Source: Primorskyibacter marinus (lineage in GTDB: Bacteria > Pseudomonadota > Alphaproteobacteria > Rhodobacterales > Rhodobacteraceae). Taken from it: 64,000 nt of DNA. Below, piece by piece: positions 16,444-25,283 of this stretch. Each line of letters begins with the position of its first letter. The first letter of the stretch is position 1. The notes beneath the pieces were generated by a model. It worked only from the letters and a program-made list of their open reading frames with translations. It ran no database searches and was not told the origin of the DNA. The stretch covers positions 62,001 through 126,000 of the forward strand of contig NZ_QJSD01000008.1 in assembly GCF_003313245.1 (NCBI RefSeq). The letters run 5' to 3'. The translations under genes and the position numbers were made by a program.

Positions 16444-18525
16444 ATGGCTCGAATTGGCGTAGATGTCGGGGGCACGAACACCGATCTTGTGCTCGAAACC
16501 GGCGCAGGAGTATTTTACCACAAGGTTCCCACGACCTTGAAAAACCAGTCCATCGGCGTGGTCGAGGGTGTGCAGAGCATCTGCAAGATGGCCGGGATCG
16601 AGCCGTCCGAGGTTGAAACCATTGTCCATGGTACGACGACCGCAACCAATATCACGATTGAGCATAACGGCTCGGAATGCGGGATGATCACCTCGGAAGG
16701 GTTCCGTGATATCCTGCATATCGGTCGGCACAAGCGGCCGCATAACTTCTCTTTGCATTTCGACGTGCCATGGCAAAGCCAGCCGCTGGTCAAACGCCGC
16801 AACCGGATTTCGGTGGCCGAACGCATCGTGCCGCCGACCGGCGAAGTGCTGACCCCGCTTGACGAGGATGCCGTGCGCGATGCTTGCAAACTGTTCAAGA
16901 AGCGCGGCATCGACTCCGTCGTGATTGGCTTCATGTTCGCCTTCCTCAACAATGCCCACGAGCGCCGCGCGCGCGATATCGTGCTGGAAGAAATCCCCGA
17001 GGCCTATGTCACGTTGTCTTCCGAAGTGGCCAATGTGATGCGCGAATACGAACGGTTTTCGACCGCTGCAATGAATTCCTATGTCGGGCCAAAGACGGCG
17101 TTCTACCTGCGTGATCTGGAGGCCAAGCTGCGCGAGGCGGGTGTGGGATCCAAGTTGCGGATCATCCAGTCGAACGGCGGTGTGTCCACTGTCGAGGCCT
17201 GCGCCAAGCGTCCGGTGCGTATTCTGATGTCCGGCCCGGCGGGCGGTGTCATCGGCGGCGCATCCGAAGGGGAAATGGTCGGGACCGGCAATATCATCAC
17301 CGTCGATATTGGTGGCACCTCTGCGGATATCAGCACCATCCCCGAACATCAGATCAAGATCATGAACCCGCGTGACACCTATGTCTCAGGCCATCCGGTG
17401 CTGACACCGATGATTGACCTTGTCACCATCGGGGCTGGGGGCGGCTCTATCGCTTATATCGACGAGGCGGGTGGCTTCAATGTGGGGCCGCGTTCTGCCG
17501 GGTCAGAGCCGGGACCGGCCTGCTACGGGCGTGGCGGGACGGAACCGACCGTGACCGACGCGCAGATCGTGCTGGGCCGACTGGACCCCGACATGGCGCT
17601 GGGGGGCGACCTGCAACTGGACGCAGACCTGTCCTGCAAGGCGGTGGAGGAATATATCGCCAAGCCGCTTGGCATGAGCGTTACCGATGCTGCGCTTGGG
17701 ATCATCAAGATCATCAACAACAACATGGCGCTGGCGATCCGGTCCAATTCGGTTGCGCGTGGGGTCGATCCCCGCGAGTTCTCGATCATGCCTTTCGGCG
17801 GTGCCGGTCCGCTGCACGGCGTGGCCCTGGCCGAAGCGACATCTGCCAAGGACGTGATCGTGCCGGTCGCGCCGGGGATCACCGCTGCGGTGGGTCTGCT
17901 CAAGACCGATCTGCAATACGAACACACCGAAGCGCTGGTCATCGAATTGAACGCGGCCAAAGACGCGGAATATGCGCGGATCAACGAAGCGGTGGCGTCG
18001 TTGCGTGAAAAGGTGGCGGCAGAGCTTGCCGCGGACGACATTCCGCAAGAGGCGCAAAAGATCGAGGTCATTGCCGAATGCCGGTATCATGGACAGGGCT
18101 TCGAACTGCGCGCCTCCATGCCTGACGGGCCGGTGACAGCAGAGACCTATCGCACCATCACCGACAGCTTCCACGACCAGCACCAGCTTGATTATGGCTA
18201 CAGCTACCGCGATGCGGAGGTGGAACTGATCACCCTGCGCGCCATCGGATCGGCCTCTGCCCGCAAGATCGAGATCCCGAATGTGCAAAAAACGGATGGA
18301 TCGAGTGTGGACCGCGCCTTGATGTTCGTGCGCACCACCACGTTCGACAACGGTCAGACGCTGGAAACACCGCGCTATGACCGGTCCAAACTATATGCCG
18401 GTGACGTCGTGAACGGCCCGGCGATCCTCATCCAGCACAATTCGACCACGCTCGTTCCGCCGGGATACGCCGCCGAAACGCTGGCGCATGGCAACACCCG
18501 CATCCGCCTTGTCGGCGCGGCTTGA
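16444..18525 (+). CDS. hyuA: Hydantoinase/oxoprolinase subunit A (HyuA)
   Basis: A 693-residue ATP-dependent subunit of the hydantoinase A/5-oxoprolinase family, of standard length. It begins with the ATP-binding ARIGVDVGGTNTDLVLE motif, has the HGTTTATNI segment of the N-terminal domain near residue 60, the second phosphate-binding stretch ITVDIGGTSADIS near residue 285, and SGPAGGVIGGA. Paired with HyuB it hydrolyses a five-membered lactam or imide ring using ATP. Next to a carbamoylsarcosine amidohydrolase the best guess is N-methylhydantoin to N-carbamoylsarcosine; 5-oxoproline, hydantoin and caprolactam-type rings cannot be excluded. Confidence 0.9.
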   Translation: MARIGVDVGGTNTDLVLETGAGVFYHKVPTTLKNQSIGVVEGVQSICKMAGIEPSEVETIVHGTTTATNITIEHNGSECGMITSEGFRDILHIGRHKRPHNFSLHFDVPWQSQPLVKRRNRISVAERIVPPTGEVLTPLDEDAVRDACKLFKKRGIDSVVIGFMFAFLNNAHERRARDIVLEEIPEAYVTLSSEVANVMREYERFSTAAMNSYVGPKTAFYLRDLEAKLREAGVGSKLRIIQSNGGVSTVEACAKRPVRILMSGPAGGVIGGASEGEMVGTGNIITVDIGGTSADISTIPEHQIKIMNPRDTYVSGHPVLTPMIDLVTIGAGGGSIAYIDEAGGFNVGPRSAGSEPGPACYGRGGTEPTVTDAQIVLGRLDPDMALGGDLQLDADLSCKAVEEYIAKPLGMSVTDAALGIIKIINNNMALAIRSNSVARGVDPREFSIMPFGGAGPLHGVALAEATSAKDVIVPVAPGITAAVGLLKTDLQYEHTEALVIELNAAKDAEYARINEAVASLREKVAAELAADDIPQEAQKIEVIAECRYHGQGFELRASMPDGPVTAETYRTITDSFHDQHQLDYGYSYRDAEVELITLRAIGSASARKIEIPNVQKTDGSSVDRALMFVRTTTFDNGQTLETPRYDRSKLYAGDVVNGPAILIQHNSTTLVPPGYAAETLAHGNTRIRLVGAA

Positions 18526-18542
18526 GAAAGGGAGAGACAGAC

Positions 18543-20330
18543 ATGAACGTCATGACCAAACCCGCAACAACCGAGGTGGACCCGATTTCTCTTCAGGTCA
18601 TCCGCGGCGCGTTCGAGACCATTGCAGAGGAAATGGGCCATGTGCTTTATCGCATGTCCTTTTCCTCGATCATCCGTGAAAGCCAGGACCTGGGCGCGGG
18701 GTTGTTCGATACGGATTACAACACCTTGTGTGAAAGTGAATCGACGCCGATGCATATCGGATCGATCCCCGGATACCTGCGCGGGATCGAGGAAACGCTT
18801 GAAGATGGCGAGTGGTTCGAGGGCGATGTGGTCGTCCACAACCACCCCTATCACGGCGCATCGCATACGCCTGACCTCGCCATCGTTGTGCCGGTGTTTT
18901 ACAAGGGCCGTCTGGTCGGGTTTGCAGGCAACACCGCGCACCATGTCGATATCGGCGCAGCGACGCCCGGTCTGATCATCGACGTGCCGGACGTGTTTGC
19001 CGAAGGGATGTTGCTGGCGGGTGTAAAGCTTTATCGCAAGGGCAAGGCCAATACCGGGATGTGGAACTATATCCGCATGAACAGCCGGGCCGCACAGCAG
19101 CTTATCAGCGATATCGAGGCACAGGTCGCCTCGGCCCGTCTGGGGGCGAAGCGGTTCGTCGAACTGATCGAGAAATACGGCGAGGATGTCGTCTTTGGCG
19201 CGGCCAATCAGCTGATGGATTATTCCGAACGTATGACCCGCCAACGCCTGTCGGAAATCCCAGACGGCGATTATGAAGCCGAGGGCTTTCTGGACGATGA
19301 CGGGCGCAACCGGGGCCAGCCACTGAAGGTCAAGGTAACGGTCAAGGTGCGTGGCGATGCGGTCGAGGTGGATCTGTCGGGATCGGCTGACCAGACGCCG
19401 ACCGCCTATAACGTGCCATTCGAGGGTTCAACCAAAGTCGCGGCCTTTGCGGCGTTCCGCAAGCTGCTGCTTGATACCGCCACCTCCGAGATGCGCGTGC
19501 CCTCGAATGAAGGATCGTTCCGCCCGATCAAGGTCACCGCGCCGCTGGGGTCGATCTTCAATCCGAAATTCCCGGCTTCGGCCGAGGCGCGGTTTACTCA
19601 GTGCAACCGCATGATCGACCTGATCATCCGCGCGCTTGCGCCGGTCTTGCCGGAAACGGTCATTGCGGGGTCTTCGGCCTCGATCTCTTTCGCGGCCTAT
19701 TCGGGCGTGCGGCCGTCAGGGGACTACTGGGTATTCCTCGAAGTGAACGAAGGTGCCTATGGCGGGCGGCCCCGGTCGGACGGGCCGGATGCCATCGACA
19801 ACCTGATGGCCAATACCCGCAACAACCCGCTGGAAGATCTGGCGATGCATATCCCGATGATCTGCGACCGATACGAGCTGCGCGATGACGTGCCGCCGGG
19901 CGCAGGGGAGTTCCGGGGCGGTATCGGCGTGGTCAAATCGCAGCGCGTCCTGACGCCGGGCTTCATCACACATGAAAGCGAACGCCACACCGAAGCACCT
20001 TGGGGCATCTTTGGCGGCCATGAGGGCGCGGTAGGCAAGTGCCTGCTTTACAACTATGCATCGCCGGATGACGTGACCGAAATGCACTCCAAGTTTTCCG
20101 GGCTGGAGGTCAAGGCGGATGACGTGATGGCCTATTACAGCCCCAACGGGGGTGGTTTTGGCAATCCGCTCAACCGTCCGGCCAAGAAGGTGCTGGAGGA
20201 TGTGCTTGACGGGTTCTGCACGGTGAAACATGCCCATGACGCTTACGGCGTGGTGATCGATCTGGAGGAAGAGACCGTCGACATCGAGGCAACAAACAAG
20301 CTGCGCGAGAAGATGCAGCGCCAGAACTGA
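18543..20330 (+). CDS. hyuB: Hydantoinase/oxoprolinase subunit B (HyuB)
   Basis: A 595-residue partner of HyuA. Family landmarks are DPISLQVIRGAFETIAEEMG near the start, FSSIIRESQDLGAGLFD, the HPYHGASHTPDLAIV segment with metal-site histidines, HHVDIGAATPG, and GEFRGGIGVV near the C-terminus. The ATG at 18543 has GGGAGAG upstream; an in-frame TTG overlapping the hyuA stop is less likely. The gene ends six bases before a strong terminator, which closes the operon that starts at the amidohydrolase. Confidence 0.92.
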   Translation: MNVMTKPATTEVDPISLQVIRGAFETIAEEMGHVLYRMSFSSIIRESQDLGAGLFDTDYNTLCESESTPMHIGSIPGYLRGIEETLEDGEWFEGDVVVHNHPYHGASHTPDLAIVVPVFYKGRLVGFAGNTAHHVDIGAATPGLIIDVPDVFAEGMLLAGVKLYRKGKANTGMWNYIRMNSRAAQQLISDIEAQVASARLGAKRFVELIEKYGEDVVFGAANQLMDYSERMTRQRLSEIPDGDYEAEGFLDDDGRNRGQPLKVKVTVKVRGDAVEVDLSGSADQTPTAYNVPFEGSTKVAAFAAFRKLLLDTATSEMRVPSNEGSFRPIKVTAPLGSIFNPKFPASAEARFTQCNRMIDLIIRALAPVLPETVIAGSSASISFAAYSGVRPSGDYWVFLEVNEGAYGGRPRSDGPDAIDNLMANTRNNPLEDLAMHIPMICDRYELRDDVPPGAGEFRGGIGVVKSQRVLTPGFITHESERHTEAPWGIFGGHEGAVGKCLLYNYASPDDVTEMHSKFSGLEVKADDVMAYYSPNGGGFGNPLNRPAKKVLEDVLDGFCTVKHAHDAYGVVIDLEEETVDIEATNKLREKMQRQN

Positions 20331-20336
20331 ACACAG

Positions 20337-20364
20337 CCCCGGTGCATCGCGCACCGGGGTTTTT
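20337..20364 (+). terminator. Rho-independent terminator after hyuB
   Basis: CCCCGGTGC and GCACCGGGG pair perfectly around five bases and are followed by TTTTT. It separates the hyu operon from the NCS1 transporter gene, which starts 40 bases later. Confidence 0.88.
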
Positions 20365-20404
20365 CGTCGAAAACCAAATAGAAACCGACAACAGGGGATC
20401 ACAC

Positions 20405-21910
20405 ATGACCGTCGTAGACCGGGTACGAGATGCAGAACACGAACGCAGTGCGCTTGTAGAGGAATCCATACTTCCAACGTTACAAGGCCAAAGACCCATC
20501 GGGATGCTGGGCTATGCCTGGATCTGGGTGGGCATTGCCGTCATCATCGCAACCTATTCGCTGGGCGCGGCGGGCGTCGGCGGCGGTGTGCCCCTGTCCA
20601 CCGTCATCATCACCATCGCGCTGGCCAATCTGGCAATCGGCGCCTTCATGATGCTGACGGCGGATATTGGCACCGAGCACGGCCTGACCTTCGCTGTCTA
20701 TCTGCGCGCGCCATTCGGTGTGCATGGTACGCATCTTCCCGCCATGTCGCGCGGCGTGGTGGCGGCAATGTGGTTTGGCATTCAGACCTACCTTGGCGCG
20801 CTGGCGTTGAACGGGATCGGGCAGTATTTCCTGGGCTTTGACAGCTGGGCGCTATGGTATGTTGTTTTCGCGCTTGTCCAGATCATCAACACGGCGTCGG
20901 GGATCAAGTCGGTGGAGCGGCTGGCCTCTTTGGCGGCACCCGCGATCATCGGCATTTCCATCTGGATGTATTTCACGCTTGAAGGCGTGGCCGAAACGCA
21001 GGGTATCAATATCTGGACCTTTCAGGCCACGGGCGAAATGTCCTTGTTGGTCCTGTTCATCGCCAATATGAGCTTCTGGTCGACAATGGCTATCGACGTT
21101 CCGAACCTCACACGTTTCGTCAAGGTGCCGTCTGGCGAGCGAGCCTTCTTCAAGCGCAATCGTAACGTGTTTCTTGCACAGCTTCTGGCGCTTCCGGTCA
21201 CGCAAGCCTTCATTGCCGGGCTGGGTGCGGTGTCGTTCATTGCCACTGGTAACTGGAACCCGATCGAGGTGATTCAGGGCGAAGGGCAGGGGCTGTCGCT
21301 GGTACTGTTGCTGGCGCTTGTGGTGCTGGCACAATGGTCGACGAACAACTCTGCCAACCTGATCCCGTCGGCGCTGACCTTCATCAACCTTGCACCCAGA
21401 GTCATCAACTACAGGATGTCGGTTGTCCTTGCCGGGATCGTGGGCACATTGTGTTTTCCTTGGCAGATCCTGAACAATCTGTTTGTCTTTCTTGGTTATT
21501 ATGGCGCATTCCTGTCAGCCATCGGCGGCATCATGGTCGCGGATTACTATCTGTTGCGCAAACGCCGGATCAATGTGCCGGATCTGTTCAAGCTTGACGG
21601 ACAGTTCCGCTATGCGGGCGGGTTCAATCCGGCCGGATTGATCGCCTGGATCGTCGCTGGCGGGATCGCTGCATATTTTTCGCAATATGCCTTTGTCATC
21701 GGCTTTCCGCTTGGGCTGGTTCTGTATGTGGTGCTGATGAAGGTATTGGTGCTTCACGCGCATCCGCAACAGGAAATCGAAAGCGGATATTCTGACGCGT
21801 ATCTTGCAAGTTCGGAAGGCAAGAGCTGGGTTTATCTGGGCCAGGGTCAATTCGAGCGCCTGACCGAAGCTGAAGCGCAGGGCAGCGCCGTGGGCCGCGA
21901 AGACCTCTGA
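20405..21910 (+). CDS. NCS1-family transporter (hydantoin/cytosine/allantoin permease type)
   Basis: A 501-residue inner-membrane carrier with about twelve hydrophobic segments. NCS1 traits are MLGYAWIWVGIAVIIATYSLGA at helix 1, the ANLAIGAFMMLTADIGTEHGLTF segment, MWFGIQTYLGALAL, and SFWSTMAIDVPNLTRFVK. The family takes up nucleobases, allantoin and hydantoins by cation symport; the structurally known member Mhp1 carries benzyl-hydantoin. Lying directly after hyuAB it may import hydantoin or N-methylhydantoin (inference). ATG 20405 has AGGGGATC upstream. Terminators on both sides suggest it is transcribed separately or by read-through. Confidence 0.88.
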   Translation: MTVVDRVRDAEHERSALVEESILPTLQGQRPIGMLGYAWIWVGIAVIIATYSLGAAGVGGGVPLSTVIITIALANLAIGAFMMLTADIGTEHGLTFAVYLRAPFGVHGTHLPAMSRGVVAAMWFGIQTYLGALALNGIGQYFLGFDSWALWYVVFALVQIINTASGIKSVERLASLAAPAIIGISIWMYFTLEGVAETQGINIWTFQATGEMSLLVLFIANMSFWSTMAIDVPNLTRFVKVPSGERAFFKRNRNVFLAQLLALPVTQAFIAGLGAVSFIATGNWNPIEVIQGEGQGLSLVLLLALVVLAQWSTNNSANLIPSALTFINLAPRVINYRMSVVLAGIVGTLCFPWQILNNLFVFLGYYGAFLSAIGGIMVADYYLLRKRRINVPDLFKLDGQFRYAGGFNPAGLIAWIVAGGIAAYFSQYAFVIGFPLGLVLYVVLMKVLVLHAHPQQEIESGYSDAYLASSEGKSWVYLGQGQFERLTEAEAQGSAVGREDL

Positions 21911-21935
21911 CCGCTGCAAAGACAGCTCCCCGACT

Positions 21936-21962
21936 GGTCGCGCCTTGGGGCGCGGCCTTTTT
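21936..21962 (+). terminator. Rho-independent terminator after the NCS1 gene
   Basis: GGTCGCGCC and GGCGCGGCC pair (one G-T wobble) around TTGG and are followed by five Ts, 25 bases past the stop. Confidence 0.85.
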
Positions 21963-22070
21963 CATTGCATGGGCCGGTCTGAAACGTGTTCCCCGCCGGA
22001 AGGGATGCAGCAGGCGCGCTCTGCGGACAACCGAGCGATGCGAGTGAGTGCCGGTTGTCTTATTGCCGGG

Positions 22071-22742
22071 CTAAGGCAGCGGCGACACCCCCAATACGAC
22101 CGGATGTGCGGCGATCAACATCGCGTATAGGCCTGCGGACAGGATCCCCCGAATGACAGTTCCGCGCCAGGAGGCCGGGCTGGGGATCATGGGGCTTCTG
22201 GTGACACGCTCGCGCAATTCTGCCCATTGATCCGGCCCCATCTCGCGCTTTCGGCGCCGGTCTACCAGCTTCATTCCCAGCAATGCGAACGCGCCGAACA
22301 CGCCAAAAAGGATCACATGGGCCAAATCGCCGTTGGGCACGAGATGCGCCAGCGCCCACAGCGCCAACGCGGCCAGCAACGGATGGCGCAGCCAGCGGAT
22401 AAGTCCGGGATGCGCCGGATCGAAGGTGTTGTTACGCGCCCCGCCAAATGAAAACGGGTTGGGCCGGGCCGCCCCGAAACAGACCAGAATGCAGACCGCC
22501 GCCATCGCGATCAAGGGCGCCCATGCCTGCCAATTGGCGCGAGTCCATAGCTCGACAAAAGGCGTCTGCGCCGCTGCCACGATCAGCCAGGCCAGCGCGA
22601 CAAGCGAGATCATGGAATACGCGGTGCTGAACCCTCGTCTGCCGAGTATGTTTACAAGCCGCCCCTTGATCGCAGGCCGCAATGGCAAGCTGTGCAAGAT
22701 GAAGAAGGTTGCAAAAGCCGCGAGATAATTTGCCCAGCCCAT
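22071..22742 (-). CDS. nnrU: NnrU family membrane protein
   Basis: A 223-residue membrane protein with six or so hydrophobic segments and NnrU-family sequence: FFILHSLPLRPAIKGRLV, RGFSTAYSMISLVALAWL and the RWLRHPLLAALALWALAHL segment. NnrU genes accompany nitrite/NO reduction genes in Rhodobacteraceae; the exact role is unknown but is linked to NO handling. The start codon overlaps the nnrS stop by one base (TGATG), so the two are translationally coupled. It is last in a four-gene minus-strand operon. Confidence 0.88.
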   Translation of the reverse strand: MGWANYLAAFATFFILHSLPLRPAIKGRLVNILGRRGFSTAYSMISLVALAWLIVAAAQTPFVELWTRANWQAWAPLIAMAAVCILVCFGAARPNPFSFGGARNNTFDPAHPGLIRWLRHPLLAALALWALAHLVPNGDLAHVILFGVFGAFALLGMKLVDRRRKREMGPDQWAELRERVTRSPMIPSPASWRGTVIRGILSAGLYAMLIAAHPVVLGVSPLP

Positions 22743-23941
22743 CAGCTCTTACCCGGTGTCGGCCGCAGCAGCGATGGTCCGTACAATACGGCGAAACCTC
22801 CATAGGCGCAGATCCAGAGCACAGCCGCACTGGTCAGGAATGGCAGATCGGGCCAGATCGACGCGCCGACGCGGGCCAGAACGGACAGGCCCATCAAACC
22901 ATAAAGCGCAACCGTGCCCCGACCGGCTGTCAGCGTCTGCCCGGTATGTCCCAAGGTCGCGCGCGTCATCACGGCAAGCGTCATCAGCCCGGCGGCACCC
23001 GCCATCCACAGGTGCTGTGCCGCATCCGACGCAATACTGCCCGGCCACAGCGTCGCGCAACCAATCGCAACCGCGCCAAGCGGCACAAACCCGTATCCCG
23101 CGTGCAGGACCAGCAACAGAGGTTCCGATACGGTGCGCAAACCCTGCCAGCGCGCCAAACGCAGTGCGTGCAGAAAACCAATACCCAACAACGCGATGCC
23201 GGTCGGTTTCGCCACCGGCCAAAGCGTCCACATCACCAACGTCCCGGCCGTGAGCACAAGCGCGATCCGGTCAAATCGTTGCATCGGTGGGGCAGGGCGC
23301 GCCGCGTCGTTGGCTTTGACCAGCCAGTTGCGGGTGAAGCTGGGGATGATCCGACCGCCAATCAACGCGATGAACATGACGATCGCGGCGGTGCCAAGAC
23401 GCAGGCCGATGCCCTGCGCCGCAACACGCCCGTTGGTCACGTCCAGAAAAAAGAGCGCATCGGCCAACACGAAAATGCTTAGAACGGCCAGTACCGCAAG
23501 ATTGCGCCAGTTCCGACCTGCGATAATTTCGCGCAGGATCACGGCACCCAGCAGAGATGGAAACGCCAGATCGACCACGGCGGCAAAGCTCAGGGGCAGA
23601 AAGCCTGAGACCGCCACCGCCACGCGTCCGGCGAGCCAGACCAAGGCAAGCACCCCAAGACGCCAGCCGGTGACTGGTAGGCGACCGGTCCAGTTCGGCA
23701 CCGCTGTCAAAAGAAAGCCGGCGATGATAGCGCCCAGTGTTCCGAAAAGAAATTCATGCGCGTGCCACGATACCGGATCGAACCGCGTTGGCAGGTTAAG
23801 CCGTCCAGACAGCATAAAAACCCAAAGCACCATCGCGCAAACGGCCCAAACGGATGCCCCAAGAAAGAAGGGGCGGAACCCGTAGGACAGAATTGCGGGG
23901 CCGGTCCAGCGGCGCATTCTTGTCATTGTTCGTGCCGGCAT
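22742..23941 (-). CDS. nnrS: NnrS haem-copper membrane protein
   Basis: A 399-residue membrane protein with about twelve segments. NnrS markers are ILSYGFRPFFLGASVW at the start, DPVSWHAHEFLFGTLGAIIAGFLLTAVPNW and GGRIIPSFTRNWL, plus a later AAQHLWMAGAAGLMTLAVMTRATLGHTG. Conserved histidines in these stretches are likely metal or haem ligands. NnrS protects against nitrosative stress and keeps iron enzymes working under NO. I placed the start at ATG 23941; ATG 23926 is possible. It lies 61 bases after the truncated globin gene. Confidence 0.92.
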   Translation of the reverse strand: MPARTMTRMRRWTGPAILSYGFRPFFLGASVWAVCAMVLWVFMLSGRLNLPTRFDPVSWHAHEFLFGTLGAIIAGFLLTAVPNWTGRLPVTGWRLGVLALVWLAGRVAVAVSGFLPLSFAAVVDLAFPSLLGAVILREIIAGRNWRNLAVLAVLSIFVLADALFFLDVTNGRVAAQGIGLRLGTAAIVMFIALIGGRIIPSFTRNWLVKANDAARPAPPMQRFDRIALVLTAGTLVMWTLWPVAKPTGIALLGIGFLHALRLARWQGLRTVSEPLLLVLHAGYGFVPLGAVAIGCATLWPGSIASDAAQHLWMAGAAGLMTLAVMTRATLGHTGQTLTAGRGTVALYGLMGLSVLARVGASIWPDLPFLTSAAVLWICAYGGFAVLYGPSLLRPTPGKS

Positions 23942-24002
23942 GGGTGTCAACCTGTAAGAAGGACCGTCGGTGCGGTCGGCTTTGATAGCGCCACGGCAGC
24001 CA

Positions 24003-24443
24003 TCAACGATCGCCCGTTGCCGGTAGCGGACTTTTCTTGACCCAGGCCTCACCCAGATAAGGCAGCTTGGGCGCGCCTTGTTCAGACGGCAGACCATAAC
24101 TCAGCCCGCGCCCGATCCGGTGCGCAAGCGCGGACCAGGCCTGCGCCAGCGGTTGCGGCAACTCCTGATCGAGAACGGCGTCGAACAATGACAGCCAGAC
24201 CGGAAAATGCTGCGCTTTTACGTTGCCGGCGGCCCTGTGCACCTGCATCGGGTTGCCGTCATAGCAGCGCTGAAGCAGAAGGGCGTTGCGCCAAAACCGA
24301 CCGATCTTTTCTTCGTGGGTCGGCCAGTCGTCGATATGCGCCCCGAACACCGGACCCAAGGCCGGATGCGCTCGGACGCGGGCATAGAACTCGGATACGA
24401 CCCGGTCGATCTGGTCTTCTGTGACGGGAATACGCGGCGGCAT
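24003..24443 (-). CDS. Group III truncated haemoglobin
   Basis: A 146-residue globin of the short 2-over-2 type. The pattern fits group III: IDRVVSEFYARVRAHPALGPVF at the first helices, HEEKIGRFWRNALL and the proximal histidine region QHFPVWLSLFDAVL. Such globins bind O2 and NO and probably act in NO detoxification. The ATG at 24441-24443 lies just after the stop of a small membrane-protein gene, and nnrS follows. A C-terminal extension of about 15 residues (GEAWVKKSPLPATGDR) is not part of the fold. Confidence 0.88.
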   Translation of the reverse strand: MPPRIPVTEDQIDRVVSEFYARVRAHPALGPVFGAHIDDWPTHEEKIGRFWRNALLLQRCYDGNPMQVHRAAGNVKAQHFPVWLSLFDAVLDQELPQPLAQAWSALAHRIGRGLSYGLPSEQGAPKLPYLGEAWVKKSPLPATGDR

Positions 24444-24445
24444 GG

Positions 24446-24601
24446 TCACGCCACGATCACCCAGACGACAAGCAGGCTTGCCACGAGGTAGACAAGCGTG
24501 TTGACCATCCAGCGGATGAGCGCGGCTTCTCCCTCCGGGTCGACACCGAGACGTTCGCAGGCCTTGGTTCCCGGCCAAAGGAATAGTTCGGACAATGTCA
24601 T
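24446..24601 (-). CDS. Small membrane protein of the NO-response operon
   Basis: A 51-residue open frame that opens the operon. It starts MTLSELFLWPGTKACERLGV, has an acidic stretch (DPEGEAALIRW) and one hydrophobic helix of about 22 residues (MVNTLVYLVASLLVVWVIV) ending at the C-terminus. AAGGA lies eight bases before the ATG and its stop is two bases from the globin start. The codon pattern and topology look genuine. A single-helix protein with a C-terminal anchor could be an accessory of NnrS or the globin. I do not recognise a family. Confidence 0.7.
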   Translation of the reverse strand: MTLSELFLWPGTKACERLGVDPEGEAALIRWMVNTLVYLVASLLVVWVIVA

Positions 24602-24646
24602 CAACTTGATCCTTAATCGGTATTTCTGGTGCGCAATATATAACGC

Positions 24647-24668
24647 TTTTAAATGCGCATTGTAAATG
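24647..24668. promoter_or_regulatory. Possible NsrR operator
   Basis: In the 80-base gap between the divergent NO operon and the Rrf2 regulator gene, TTTTAAATGCGCATTGTAAATG contains an imperfect inverted repeat around ATGCGCAT with AAATGC half-sites. NsrR sites are described as paired AAGATGCATTT-like half-sites; agreement here is partial. Confidence 0.4.
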
Positions 24669-24681
24669 CTAAATATATGTC

Positions 24682-25110
24682 ATGCAGCTGGATAAATTTA
24701 CCGATTACGCCCTGCGGGTGCTGATGACCCTGGCGGTGCGCGCACCGGCGCGCGTGCCTACGTCAGAGATTGCCGCGCTGTACGACCTGTCGGATCACCA
24801 TCTGTCCAAGGTCGCCACCCAACTGTCCCGCGAAGGCTTTGTCGCGTCGGAAAGGGGACGCAATGGCGGGCTGACCCTGGCGCGGCCAGCAGACCAGATC
24901 AGTGTCGGCGCGGTCATTCGGGCGATGAAGCGCGATGATCCGGTCGTGGAATGTTTCGGACCCAACAAATCTTGCCTCATCCTGCCTGCCTGCGGGTTGC
25001 GCGATCCTTTGGCCGAAGCGCAAGAGGCGTTTTTCGCCACCCTTGATCGCTATACCCTTGCCGAGGTAACGCGTTCGCGCAGCGCGCTGGAGGCATTGTT
25101 GAAGGTGTAA
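24682..25110 (+). CDS. nsrR: Rrf2-family NO-sensing repressor NsrR
   Basis: A 142-residue Rrf2 regulator: winged helix MQLDKFTDYALRVLMTLAV, TSEIAALYDLSDHHLSKV, wing GGLTLARP. Three cysteines in ECFGPNKSCLILPACGL match the iron-sulfur cluster loop of NsrR, with the CxxxxxxC-x5-C spacing of the family. NO would damage the cluster and relieve repression. It diverges from the small-protein/globin/nnrS/nnrU operon, its expected target. IscR is ruled out by the neighbourhood and cysteine spacing. Confidence 0.9.
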   Translation: MQLDKFTDYALRVLMTLAVRAPARVPTSEIAALYDLSDHHLSKVATQLSREGFVASERGRNGGLTLARPADQISVGAVIRAMKRDDPVVECFGPNKSCLILPACGLRDPLAEAQEAFFATLDRYTLAEVTRSRSALEALLKV

Positions 25111-25283
25111 CGCAGCTTCTGTCCCCAGAAGCTGCGCATGTTTCAGGGCGCAAAGGCATTTGTTCCATGACAATCGTGCCGACCGCCCCGCTTAAGCGCC
25201 AATGTGGCGCTTGCAGCTACCCATACTCTATGCGCAATTGGGCCCGAACCTATCCAAGACACTATAGCCGGTAAGACAACCCC

